From DATFWC01 sp045801465 (lineage in GTDB: Bacteria; Pseudomonadota; Alphaproteobacteria; Rhizobiales; Xanthobacteraceae), in contig JBJMSU010000236.1 of NCBI GenBank assembly GCA_045801465.1, forward strand, positions 1-14,422: 14,422 bases of DNA, read 5' to 3'. The notes below the pieces were generated by a model. The model had not been told where the DNA came from and did no database searches. It worked only from the letters and a program-made list of their open reading frames with translations. Position numbers and translations under genes: made by a program. Shown here one piece after another: positions 6,318 through 12,996 of the stretch; position 1 is the first letter of the stretch, and each line of letters begins with the position of its first letter.

Positions 6318-7313
6318 TCAGGTGAACAGCGCGATTTTTTCTTCGTAGCTCAGAGCTGTGACGGTCGCGAGCGGATCGGCCTGCGGCGCATCGGGTTTGG
6401 CCGCCGCCCGTTCGACGGGCCGTGTCAGCACCGCGGTCTCGGGCGCGGGCTGCAGTGGAGGCGCGACCGGCTCTCCCGCTGCCGTCAAGCCGGTTTCCAA
6501 GGGCCTCGGCGCCGGTTCGGAAGGCCGCTCGACAACCGGCGCGGCGGCTGCGACCCGCTCTGCAGCGGTCTGCACCACCGCGGTCTGCACCGCAGGCGGG
6601 GCATGCTCGGCCGGACCCATGACCATGTCGATATCGCCCTGATCGAGGCCATGGCCGGGCAGCGCCGGGCCGTTCAGCAAGGCCGCCTCACCGTGCCGCG
6701 CGCGCTCGCTCTCGGCCGCCTCGGCCGCCATGGCGCCATCGAGGCCCCAGATCTTGATCATGGCGTTGATGCGACTCTCGAGGTAGCGCATCACCTGGAT
6801 CACCTTGCGGGTGCGCTGGCCGGTCAGGTCCTGAAACGAGCAGGCCGTGTAGACGTCGGTGGCCTTGCCGTCGAGCACATCGCAAACCTCCGGCTCCAGT
6901 CCCTGCTCGCGCAGCGTCCAGGCAATCTCCTGCACCTGCTCGGCGGCAGCCAGGATGTCGGAGGTCGCGCTCTCGGTCGCCTGGACGATCGAGTCGAGCT
7001 CCTCCGTCGCTTCGCCGAACTTGCCGTGGTGCTCGGCATCGGGCTTGATCGCGGCGATCTCTGCCTTGGTGCGCGCAATCGCCTTGGCCATATCGACGAG
7101 GTCGAAACGGATGCGATCGACGGAGTCGAGGCTGCCTTCCCCGCGCACGGCCGCCTCGATGCGGTCGAGCGCCGCGATGAGCATCAGCGTATCGGCGTGA
7201 CGATTGCGGCGCGCGTATTCGGCCAGGAACCAGCGGCCGCGCACCGTCTCCATGACGGCGGCTTCGATGGCGCTGTAATCGGCCTCGCTGAGCGGGGCAG
7301 GGTTGTTGGACAT
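6318..7313 (-). CDS. cheZ: CheZ-type protein phosphatase with C-terminal extension
   Basis: A 331-residue homologue of CheZ, which dephosphorylates the chemotaxis response regulator CheY-P. The N-terminal two-thirds is predicted helical and contains CSFQDLTGQR at residues 158-167. Asp162 and Gln166 correspond to the catalytic Asp and Gln of the enterobacterial DLTGQ motif. After the helices, ALLNGP (211-216) and LDQGDIDMVMG (223-233) resemble the end of E. coli CheZ, whose C-terminal SQDQVDDLLDSLGF binds CheY. In this protein about 98 further residues follow: a Pro/Ala/Val-rich low-complexity segment and a final YEEKIALFT. Start codon ATG at 7313 with no strong ribosome binding site. No other che or flagellar gene is nearby. 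The gene diverges from the MFS transporter and nearly touches the Bug gene end. Confidence 0.85.
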   Translation of the reverse strand: MSNNPAPLSEADYSAIEAAVMETVRGRWFLAEYARRNRHADTLMLIAALDRIEAAVRGEGSLDSVDRIRFDLVDMAKAIARTKAEIAAIKPDAEHHGKFGEATEELDSIVQATESATSDILAAAEQVQEIAWTLREQGLEPEVCDVLDGKATDVYTACSFQDLTGQRTRKVIQVMRYLESRINAMIKIWGLDGAMAAEAAESERARHGEAALLNGPALPGHGLDQGDIDMVMGPAEHAPPAVQTAVVQTAAERVAAAAPVVERPSEPAPRPLETGLTAAGEPVAPPLQPAPETAVLTRPVERAAAKPDAPQADPLATVTALSYEEKIALFT

Positions 7314-7375
7314 CGCGAAGGACGCACCTGTTAGTCAGGTTGGCACGATAGCGGCGAATCGTCACGATCAGTTTA
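7314..7375. promoter_or_regulatory. Divergent intergenic region between cheZ and the MFS gene
   Basis: Only 62 bp separate the two start codons, so both promoters must overlap here or lie within the genes. Two small inverted repeats are visible: ACCTG/CAGGT (7326-7330, 7336-7340) and the palindrome ATCGTCACGAT (7358-7368). The second ends 7 bp before the MFS start and could be an operator. No consensus promoter is evident. Confidence 0.3.
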
Positions 7376-8548
7376 ATGGGACCGTTCAAACCGGCAATCG
7401 CGGGCGATGGCTTCGCCGTCCGGCTTTCCGCGTTCTACGCGGCTCTTTTCGTCACCCTGGGTATCCAGATGCCATTCCTGCCGGTGTGGCTGGCTGCCAA
7501 AGGCCTGGACGCCAATGCCATCGGCATCGTGCTCGCGGCGCCGCTGATCTTGCGGATGGTTACCGTTCCGTTGGTGACCGGCGCGGCCGACCGCTGGGGC
7601 GCGCTGCGCGGCGTCCTGATCATGGCCACTGCCACCGCAACCGCCGGCTATGCATTGCTTGGGCTGACCGCCGGCTTCTGGCCCATCCTGGCCATGATGG
7701 CGTTTGCCTCGGCGGGCTTCACCTCGACCTTTCCGCTGGTCGATGCCTACGCCCTCAAGGGCCTCGCCAGCCGTATGCGTTCCTACGGTTCGGTTCGGCT
7801 GTGGGGCTCCGGGGCCTTCATCCTCGGCAGCCTGGGGGCGGGATCGATGGCCGATCTGATTCCGGCCACGGACCTGATCTGGCTGATGGTCGCAGCGTCC
7901 GGCGTCATGGTGGCGACGTCGGTTTGCCTGCAGCCGATGACAACCGGCACGCCGGCCCCGAGTCCAGGCGCCAACCTCGCCTTGCTGCGCTCTCCGGCGT
8001 TTCTTGCCATCGCCGCGGCTGCGAGCCTGATCCAGGCGAGCCATGCGCTGTACTATGGCTTTTCCACGCTGGACTGGACGGCAGCCGGATTCGACGGCTC
8101 CGCCATCGGATCACTCTGGGCGATCGGGGTTATCGCCGAGATCATCCTCTTCGCCGTCTCGGGCCGCTTGCCGGCTGCATTCAACCCGGCCGTGCTCCTC
8201 GCCCTCGGGGCGGCCGGCGCGGTGGTGCGCTGGAGCGTGATGGCGCTCAACCCGCCCATCATCGTCCTTCCGCTGCTGCAATGCCTGCACGGCCTCTCAT
8301 TCGGCGCGACCCATCTCGGCGCCGTGCAATTCATCGCCCACGCGGCGCCGGAACGGCTTGGCGCTACCGCCCAGGGTCATCTCGCGATCATTCTCGGCGC
8401 CGTCATGGCGGCGTTCATGGCACTGTCGGGTGTGCTGTACGGCGCCTATGGCGCGCGTGCCTATGCCGTCATGGCGGCTGTTGCCCTGATCGGCGGGATG
8501 CTCGCGCTCGTGGCGCGGCGGCTGTGGCGAAGCGATGCGCTTGGGTAG
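7376..8548 (+). CDS. MFS transporter (HcaT/3-phenylpropionate-permease-like)
   Basis: A 390-residue integral membrane carrier of the major facilitator superfamily with about 12 hydrophobic segments split into two halves by a hydrophilic loop near residues 185-205. A motif-A-like GAADRWGALRG follows helix 2 (residues 69-79, Asp72-Arg73). The opening LSAFYAALFVTLGIQMPFLPVWL and the arrangement RSYGSVRLWGS (about 133-143) resemble the MFS_1-like/HcaT group, whose named member imports 3-phenylpropionate. That comparison is from memory and the substrate here is unknown. The ATG at 7376 lacks a clear ribosome binding site. It diverges from cheZ and converges on a Bug receptor 18 bp downstream of its stop. 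Confidence 0.87.
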   Translation: MGPFKPAIAGDGFAVRLSAFYAALFVTLGIQMPFLPVWLAAKGLDANAIGIVLAAPLILRMVTVPLVTGAADRWGALRGVLIMATATATAGYALLGLTAGFWPILAMMAFASAGFTSTFPLVDAYALKGLASRMRSYGSVRLWGSGAFILGSLGAGSMADLIPATDLIWLMVAASGVMVATSVCLQPMTTGTPAPSPGANLALLRSPAFLAIAAAASLIQASHALYYGFSTLDWTAAGFDGSAIGSLWAIGVIAEIILFAVSGRLPAAFNPAVLLALGAAGAVVRWSVMALNPPIIVLPLLQCLHGLSFGATHLGAVQFIAHAAPERLGATAQGHLAIILGAVMAAFMALSGVLYGAYGARAYAVMAAVALIGGMLALVARRLWRSDALG

Positions 8549-8566
8549 GGGACGATCGCACCGCAC

Positions 8567-9538
8567 TCAGTCGATCTTGGCGCCGGCAAGCTTCACGATG
8601 TCGGCCCACTTGGGCATCTCGTCGCCCAGGAAGGCAGTGAAATCCTGCGGCGTTCCGATCTTCGCAATGGCGCTGAAGCGGGCGAGGTTCACCTTCGCGT
8701 CCTCGGAGGCGAGGCCTTCGTTGATGGCGGCGTTGAGCTTGGCGATGATCTCGGGTGGCGTGCCGGTCGGAGCGACCACGCCGGTCCAGGCATCGATGAC
8801 GAAATCGGGAAATCCGCTTTCCACCAGGGTCGGCACTTCGGGCAGTTGCGGCCAGCGCTCGGGGCGGGCGACCGCCAGCGGCCGGACCTTGCCGTCGCGG
8901 ATGAGGGGATAGAGACCGGTCAGGCCGTCGATCGTCATCTGCGTCTGCCCGCCGAGGAGATCCGTGATCGATGCCGCGGAGCCGCGGTACGGAACATAGA
9001 CGATGTCGATCCCGGCCTTGGCCTTGAACAGCGTGCTCAAGAGGTGTGGCGGCGTACCGAGGCCGGCGCCGTAGTTCAGCTTGCCGGGGTTGGCCTTGGC
9101 GTGAGCGACGAATTCCGCCACCGTGCGGGCCGGAACCGATGGGGCGACGACGAACACGTGCGGCAGCAGCGCCACGGTCGCCACCGCGGCGAATGCCTTG
9201 CGCGGATCGACATCGAAGCTTGAGTACAGCGCCGGCGCCACGGCGAGCGATCCCGACGAGCCGAACAGAAGCGTGTAGCCGTCCGCGTCCGCGTTGGCGA
9301 CCGCCTTGGTGCCGATCGTCGATCCGGCGCCCGGCCGGTTATCGATGACCACCTGCTGCCCGAGGCTGGCGGTGAGGTGGTGCGCAACCAGCCGTCCCAT
9401 CGTGTCGATCGGTCCGCCCGGCGGGAACGGCACGACCATCTTGATCGGCTTATCCGGATAGGACTGCGCCAGCGCAACGGCCGTAGGAGCGGCCGTCAGC
9501 GCGATCACCATCAGTGTCCAAGCGGTCCGCCTGATCAT
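8567..9538 (-). CDS. Bug-family solute-binding receptor (second gene of tandem pair)
   Basis: A 323-residue periplasmic receptor of the Bug/TctC family. A Sec leader ends at about ALA-QS (cleavage near residue 24). Then come YPDKPIKMVVPFPPGGPID, the block VVIDNRPGAGSTIG, ADADGYTLLFG, VPYRGSAASITDLLGGQ and LPEVPTLVESGFPDF, all standard family landmarks. It lies 19 bp downstream of a close paralogue and is presumably co-transcribed with it. By eye the two share about half their residues. Start ATG at 9538 has only a weak purine-rich GGAAAGAAAG before it, which might suggest translational coupling. No TctAB genes adjoin. The ligand is unknown; family knowledge points to a carboxylate or similar small anion. 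Confidence 0.92.
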   Translation of the reverse strand: MIRRTAWTLMVIALTAAPTAVALAQSYPDKPIKMVVPFPPGGPIDTMGRLVAHHLTASLGQQVVIDNRPGAGSTIGTKAVANADADGYTLLFGSSGSLAVAPALYSSFDVDPRKAFAAVATVALLPHVFVVAPSVPARTVAEFVAHAKANPGKLNYGAGLGTPPHLLSTLFKAKAGIDIVYVPYRGSAASITDLLGGQTQMTIDGLTGLYPLIRDGKVRPLAVARPERWPQLPEVPTLVESGFPDFVIDAWTGVVAPTGTPPEIIAKLNAAINEGLASEDAKVNLARFSAIAKIGTPQDFTAFLGDEMPKWADIVKLAGAKID

Positions 9539-9557
9539 GGCTTTCTTTCCGATCCTC

Positions 9558-10532
9558 TCAATCCACCTTGATGCCCGCCGCCTTCACGATCCCCGCCCAT
9601 TTTTCCGCTTCCTGGGCGAGCATGGCGGCGAATTCCTGCGGCGAGGCGATATTGGCTTCCACGTTGAATTTTGCGAGGCCGTCCTTCAAGGCGATCGATG
9701 CCAAGCCGTCATTGATCGCGCTGTTGAGCCGCGCGACGATTGGTTGAGGGGTCCCGGCCGGCGCGACGATTCCGGTCCAGAAGGTCAGGACGTAGTCGGG
9801 GTAGCCGCTTTCGATCATGGTCGGCAGGTGCGGGAAATCCGGGCTGCGCGTCTTTCCGGTCACGGCGAGAGCCCTGAACGTTCCTGCCTGAATGTGAGGA
9901 AGCAGGGGTCCGGTGCCGTCGATCATCATCTGGATCTGGCCCGAGATCAGGTCGTTCATGGCGGGAGCCATGCCGCGATAGGGAACGAAAAGGATGTCGG
10001 TGCCGGTCACCGCCGTGAACAATCCCCACGCGATATGGGGCGGCGAGGCGACTCCAGCCCCATAGTTCAGCTTGCCCGGATTGGCCTTGGCGTAGGCAAC
10101 GAGCTCCTGCACGGTCTTCGCCGGCACGCTGGGATGAACGACCACCACCATCGGGCCGGTCGAAATGCCGGCCACGGGCGTGAAGCTCTTCACCGGGTCA
10201 TAATCGAGATTCTTGAACAGCGCCGGGCCGATCGACAACGAGGTCGTGCTGGCGAACAAGAGCGTGTGACCGTCGGGCTCGGCGTTGGCGACCGAGCGCG
10301 TGCCGATGGTGGCCCCAGCGCCCGGACGGTTGTCCACCACCACGCTCTGCCCGAGCCGCGTGGACATGGCGTCCGCGACGATGCGGGCAATCACGTCCGG
10401 CGGCCCTCCGGCCGGGAACGGCACGATCAATTTGATCGGCCGATTAGGGTAGGGTTGCGCGGCGGCCGAGCCGGCGGCGGCGAGGCCGAGGCCCAACGCC
10501 ACCAACGTCAGACGAATCGGCTTGGCGCGCAT
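9558..10532 (-). CDS. Bug-family solute-binding receptor (first gene of tandem pair)
   Basis: A 324-residue Bug/TctC periplasmic receptor. The leader MRAKPIRLTLVALGLGLAAA ends after an AAA-Q type site near residue 25. The mature start is YPNRPIKLIVPFPAGGPPD, followed by VVVDNRPGAGATIG, AEPDGHTLLFAS, VPYRGMAPAMNDLISGQ and LPHLPTMIESGYPDY. Start ATG at 10532 is preceded by a good ribosome binding site, GGGAGGCG on the minus strand. It heads a two-gene leftward operon with its paralogue 19 bp downstream, most simply explained by tandem duplication and divergence of ligand range. It diverges from the PF04392-type receptor operon across a 332-bp intergenic region rich in short repeats. Confidence 0.92.
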   Translation of the reverse strand: MRAKPIRLTLVALGLGLAAAGSAAAQPYPNRPIKLIVPFPAGGPPDVIARIVADAMSTRLGQSVVVDNRPGAGATIGTRSVANAEPDGHTLLFASTTSLSIGPALFKNLDYDPVKSFTPVAGISTGPMVVVVHPSVPAKTVQELVAYAKANPGKLNYGAGVASPPHIAWGLFTAVTGTDILFVPYRGMAPAMNDLISGQIQMMIDGTGPLLPHIQAGTFRALAVTGKTRSPDFPHLPTMIESGYPDYVLTFWTGIVAPAGTPQPIVARLNSAINDGLASIALKDGLAKFNVEANIASPQEFAAMLAQEAEKWAGIVKAAGIKVD

Positions 10533-10596
10533 GGCCGCCTCCCGGCGAATGGCTCTCCCTGGATGCTAAGCAGAGTGGCACAGCTTGACCAACCCT

Positions 10597-10619
10597 GTCC
10601 GCACCTGGCGGAAGCGGAC
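10597..10619. repeat. Left copy of a 23-bp flanking hairpin
   Basis: Arms GTCCGC (10597-10602) and GCGGAC (10614-10619) enclose the loop ACCTGGCGGAA. It matches the copy at 12897-12919 at 20 of 23 positions, with both arms identical and no length difference. The two copies are in direct orientation and bracket the PF04392-type gene pair. Confidence 0.7.
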
Positions 10620-10639
10620 ATACGACCCCGAAAGACGTG

Positions 10640-10657
10640 TTCGGGTCGTGACCCGAA
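10640..10657. promoter_or_regulatory. 18-bp inverted repeat, possible operator
   Basis: TTCGGGTC (10640-10647) and GACCCGAA (10650-10657) are perfect inverse complements around GT. The gap is too short for a stable RNA hairpin loop without opening the stem, so a dimeric protein site or a repeat remnant is more natural. It lies between the Bug operon and the PF04392-type operon. Confidence 0.3.
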
Positions 10658-10864
10658 GCGGACATCGGGCTCATCAGTTTTCGGTCGGAACTGGCCCGCA
10701 ATAATGTGCTATTCTTCGTGGGTCGGAGGCTGTTTGGGGCCGACCGACAACGCCTCAATTCAGAACAATTCAGGTCTGCCCCAAGGACTTGCCGGGCACT
10801 CTGCGGCAGGCTGACCGTGCGGTAGAATGACCACGACGGCGTCCTGACGGACCGAGGAAAGCCC

Positions 10865-11851
10865 ATGTCCGACCTGAGACGGCGCGAATTCATCACGCTC
10901 CTCAGCAGCGCGGCGGCGTGGCCGCGCGCTGCGCGTGCGCAGCAGCCGGCGATGCCGGTTATCGGGTTCCTGAGGAGTTCATCGATTGAACGCTCTACGC
11001 ACCTGGTGACTGCATTCCGCCAGGGCCTCAAAGAGACTGGCTATTCCGAGGGTCAAAACGTCGCGATCGAGTACCGCTCGGCCGAGGGCCAGTACGATCG
11101 ACTGCCAGCACTGGCAGCCGATCTGGTCCGGCGCCAAGTAACGGTTATCGTCGCGACGGGAGGATCGGCCCCGGCGCTAGCAGCCAAAGCGGTAACCTCC
11201 ACTATTCCAATCGTGTTCACGGGCGAAGACCCGGTCAAGGCAGGCTTGGTGGTCAGCTTCAATCAGCCTGGAGGCAACGCCACCGGGGTGAGCACGCTGG
11301 CCACGGATCTCGGGTCTAAGCGGCTGGGACTCTTGAGCGAGCTCGTTCCAAACGCCAAGACGATCGCCGTGCTGACCAATCCACACGGGCCAGATGTCGA
11401 GCGTCAGCTGCAGGACGTGCACTCGGCGGCGCGCAGTCTGGGTCTGCAAGTCCAGGTGCTGAACGCTGTCAATGAAGGTGAGATCGACGCCGCCTTTGTG
11501 GCCTTGGCCCGAGAGCGGCCCGGCGCACTGTTCGTCAGCGCTGATCCATTCCTGCTCAGTCGGCGCGAGCAGATTGTAGCGCTCGCCAACCACTATAAAC
11601 TTCCGGCATTCTACGGCTGGCGCGAGTTCGCGGAGACCGGCGGCCTCGTGAGTTATGGACCAAGCCATATCGAACCTTATCGACTGGTCGGCATTTACAC
11701 CGGCCGCATCCTCAAGGGTGCCAAGCCGGCCGATCTGCCGGTAATCCAGTCGACGAAATTCGAGCTGGTGATCAACCTCAAGACCGCCAGAGCGCTCGGC
11801 CTCGAAATCCCGCCGACGCTGCTCGCCCGCGCCGACGAGGTGATCGAATGA
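10865..11851 (+). CDS. ABC-transporter substrate-binding protein, PF04392/TrpX-like family (first of pair)
   Basis: A 328-residue periplasmic binding protein of the family once called DUF534. Members are annotated as ABC-transporter substrate-binding proteins related to tryptophan/tyrosine receptors. The leader has a Tat-like twin arginine, LRRREFI at residues 4-10, a hydrophobic stretch and AARAQQ with likely cleavage near Ala25. The mature protein shows the family landmarks MPVIGFL, FRQGLKETGYSEGQNVAIEY, DRLPALAADLVRRQVTVI, PIVFTGEDPVKAGLV and the C-terminal TKFELVINLKTARALGLEIP. A ribosome binding site (GAGGAAAG) precedes ATG 10865. It overlaps the next gene by 4 bp (ATGA), so translation is probably coupled. 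No permease or ATPase is adjacent. Third-position A/T use looks higher than in the flanking enzymes. Confidence 0.92.
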   Translation: MSDLRRREFITLLSSAAAWPRAARAQQPAMPVIGFLRSSSIERSTHLVTAFRQGLKETGYSEGQNVAIEYRSAEGQYDRLPALAADLVRRQVTVIVATGGSAPALAAKAVTSTIPIVFTGEDPVKAGLVVSFNQPGGNATGVSTLATDLGSKRLGLLSELVPNAKTIAVLTNPHGPDVERQLQDVHSAARSLGLQVQVLNAVNEGEIDAAFVALARERPGALFVSADPFLLSRREQIVALANHYKLPAFYGWREFAETGGLVSYGPSHIEPYRLVGIYTGRILKGAKPADLPVIQSTKFELVINLKTARALGLEIPPTLLARADEVIE

Positions 11852-12828
11852 GACGCCGCGAGTTCATTCTGGCTCTCGGCGGCGCGGCGGCGTGGCCGGT
11901 TGCGGCGCGCGCGCAGCAATCGGCGATGCCGGTGGTTGGATTCCTCAACAGCAGTTCGCCCGGCGGGTCTACGTCAAGGGTGGCGGCATTCCGACAAGGC
12001 CTGAACGAAGCCGGGTACATTGAGGGTCGAAACGTCACAATTGAATATCGCTGGGCGGAGGGACACCACGACCGACTGCCGGAGTTGGCAGCCGATGTAG
12101 TGCGTCGAAAGGTAACCGTGATAGCAGCCACCACCACGCCAGCAGCACTCGCAGCCAAAGCCGCGACCGCTACGATTCCGGTCGTTTTCGAGACGGGCGG
12201 CGATCCGGTCAAGTTGGGTCTTGTCGCCAACCTCAATCGTCCGGGGGGCAATCTCACCGGCGTCACTAACCTGAACGTAGAGGTAACGCCGAAGCGGCTG
12301 GAGGTACTGCACGAGATCATCCCCACGGCGACCACATTTGCACTGCTCATCAATTCGAGCAGTCCCGGTCTCGCCGAGTCCACGACGAGAAATGTTCGCG
12401 CGTCGGCACGCACGCTCGGGGTGGCGCTGCATGTCGTGAGCGCCACCACGGATAACGAGATTGATGACGCCTTCGCGAGCTTGGCCAAAGTGCGAGCAGG
12501 TGGACTCGTAATTGGCAGCGATTCGTTCTTCACCAGCAGGAGCGAACGGCTGGCCTCGCTGGCGCTCCGCTATGCCCTGCCTGCGGTCTATCAATGGCGC
12601 GAGTTTGCTGTGGCAGGGGGTTTGATAAGCTACGGAACGGATAGTAGGGATGCGTACCGCCTGGCCGGCATCTATACCGCGCGCGTTCTCAAGGGCGAGA
12701 AACCCGCTGATCTGCCGGTGCAACAGGCCACGAAGGTGGAACTATACATCAACCTCAAGACGGCCAAGACGCTTGGCATCACCATCCCGCTGCCCCTGTC
12801 CGGCCGCGCCGACGAGTTGATCGAATGA
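11848..12828 (+). CDS. ABC-transporter substrate-binding protein, PF04392/TrpX-like family (second of pair)
   Basis: A 326-residue paralogue of the preceding protein, sharing roughly half its residues. The leader MRRREFILAL carries a twin arginine and ends AARAQ, with likely cleavage near Ala22. Family blocks are MPVVGFL, FRQGLNEAGYIEGRNVTIEY, DRLPELAADVVRRKVTVI, GDPVKLGLVANLNRPGGN and TKVELYINLKTAKTLGITIP. ATG 11848 overlaps the upstream stop (ATGA) and has GAGG seven bases before it, a clear sign of a two-gene operon. Codons rare in the neighbouring genes occur (for example AGT and AGG near 12531 and 12640), so a different history from the flanking enzymes is possible. The ligand is unknown. 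No membrane component is encoded in the window. Confidence 0.92.
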   Translation: MRRREFILALGGAAAWPVAARAQQSAMPVVGFLNSSSPGGSTSRVAAFRQGLNEAGYIEGRNVTIEYRWAEGHHDRLPELAADVVRRKVTVIAATTTPAALAAKAATATIPVVFETGGDPVKLGLVANLNRPGGNLTGVTNLNVEVTPKRLEVLHEIIPTATTFALLINSSSPGLAESTTRNVRASARTLGVALHVVSATTDNEIDDAFASLAKVRAGGLVIGSDSFFTSRSERLASLALRYALPAVYQWREFAVAGGLISYGTDSRDAYRLAGIYTARVLKGEKPADLPVQQATKVELYINLKTAKTLGITIPLPLSGRADELIE

Positions 12829-12996
12829 ATGCCAATTTGCTGCGCTGCATGAGTCAGCAAGTGGCACATAGCGTCTCAGCGCATACCGATGGCTTTGTCC
12901 GCTACTGGCGAAAGCGGACGCTGCATCCCGGCGCATTTGGTGGGCAATCGACGGAAACTTGCTCAGTCCGGCGCCGGCGCCGGGAGTAGGGCCGCG
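12829..12996. other. Intergenic region between the receptor pair and the epimerase end
   Basis: Non-coding by my reading. It contains the right copy of the GTCCGC/GCGGAC hairpin (12897-12919) and a 16-bp perfect palindrome CCGGCGCCGGCGCCGG (12968-12983), 14 bp from the epimerase stop. Either structure could end transcription of the converging genes. No T-run is present. Confidence 0.4.
12897..12919. repeat. Right copy of the 23-bp flanking hairpin
   Basis: Arms GTCCGC (12897-12902) and GCGGAC (12914-12919) enclose the loop TACTGGCGAAA. It starts exactly 2,300 bp after the left copy at 10597 and lies 68 bp downstream of the second receptor gene. Sequences outside the 23 bp do not match between the two sites. 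Confidence 0.7.

Larger units (their letters stand above)
10533..10864. other. 332-bp divergent intergenic region with short repeats
   Basis: I find no convincing gene here. It holds a GTCCGC/GCGGAC hairpin (10597-10619), GAAGCGGACAT at 10611-10621 repeated at 10655-10665, an inverted repeat TTCGGGTC/GACCCGAA (10640-10657), a GGTCGG/CCGACC pair (10721-10726, 10740-10745) and TGCCG/CGGCA (10790-10794, 10804-10808). From experience, AAGCGGACAT-type strings are frequent in Bradyrhizobium-like intergenic DNA and generate spurious small-protein predictions. A possible -10 box TAGAAT at 10823-10828 has no good -35 partner. Confidence 0.5.

Noticed and set aside
7303..8640. A 445-codon plus-strand frame overlapping the MFS gene in another register.
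   Set aside because: The 7376-8548 frame encodes a proper 12-helix carrier; the overlapping frame is Arg/Gly-rich and starts within the cheZ 5' end.
10687..10715. GGAAC at 10687 with TATTCT at 10710 as an ECF/EcfG-type or sigma-70 promoter.
   Set aside because: GGAAC has no CGTT-type -10 at the required spacing, and TATTCT has no TTGACA-like -35 17 bp upstream.
9537..10814. A 425-codon plus-strand frame across both tandem Bug genes.
   Set aside because: The two Bug genes are unambiguous on the minus strand, and this frame is a compositional shadow running into the repeat-rich intergenic region.
10444..11031. A 195-codon minus-strand frame across the receptor intergenic region.
   Set aside because: Part of it (MSASGHDPNTSF...) is the kind of spurious protein that AAGCGGACAT-type repeats yield, and the rest is antisense to receptor genes.
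12968..12983. CCGGCGCCGGCGCCGG as a replication or recombination site.
   Set aside because: A GC-only palindrome of this length is easily produced in high-GC DNA and has no supporting context; at most it is an end-of-gene hairpin.
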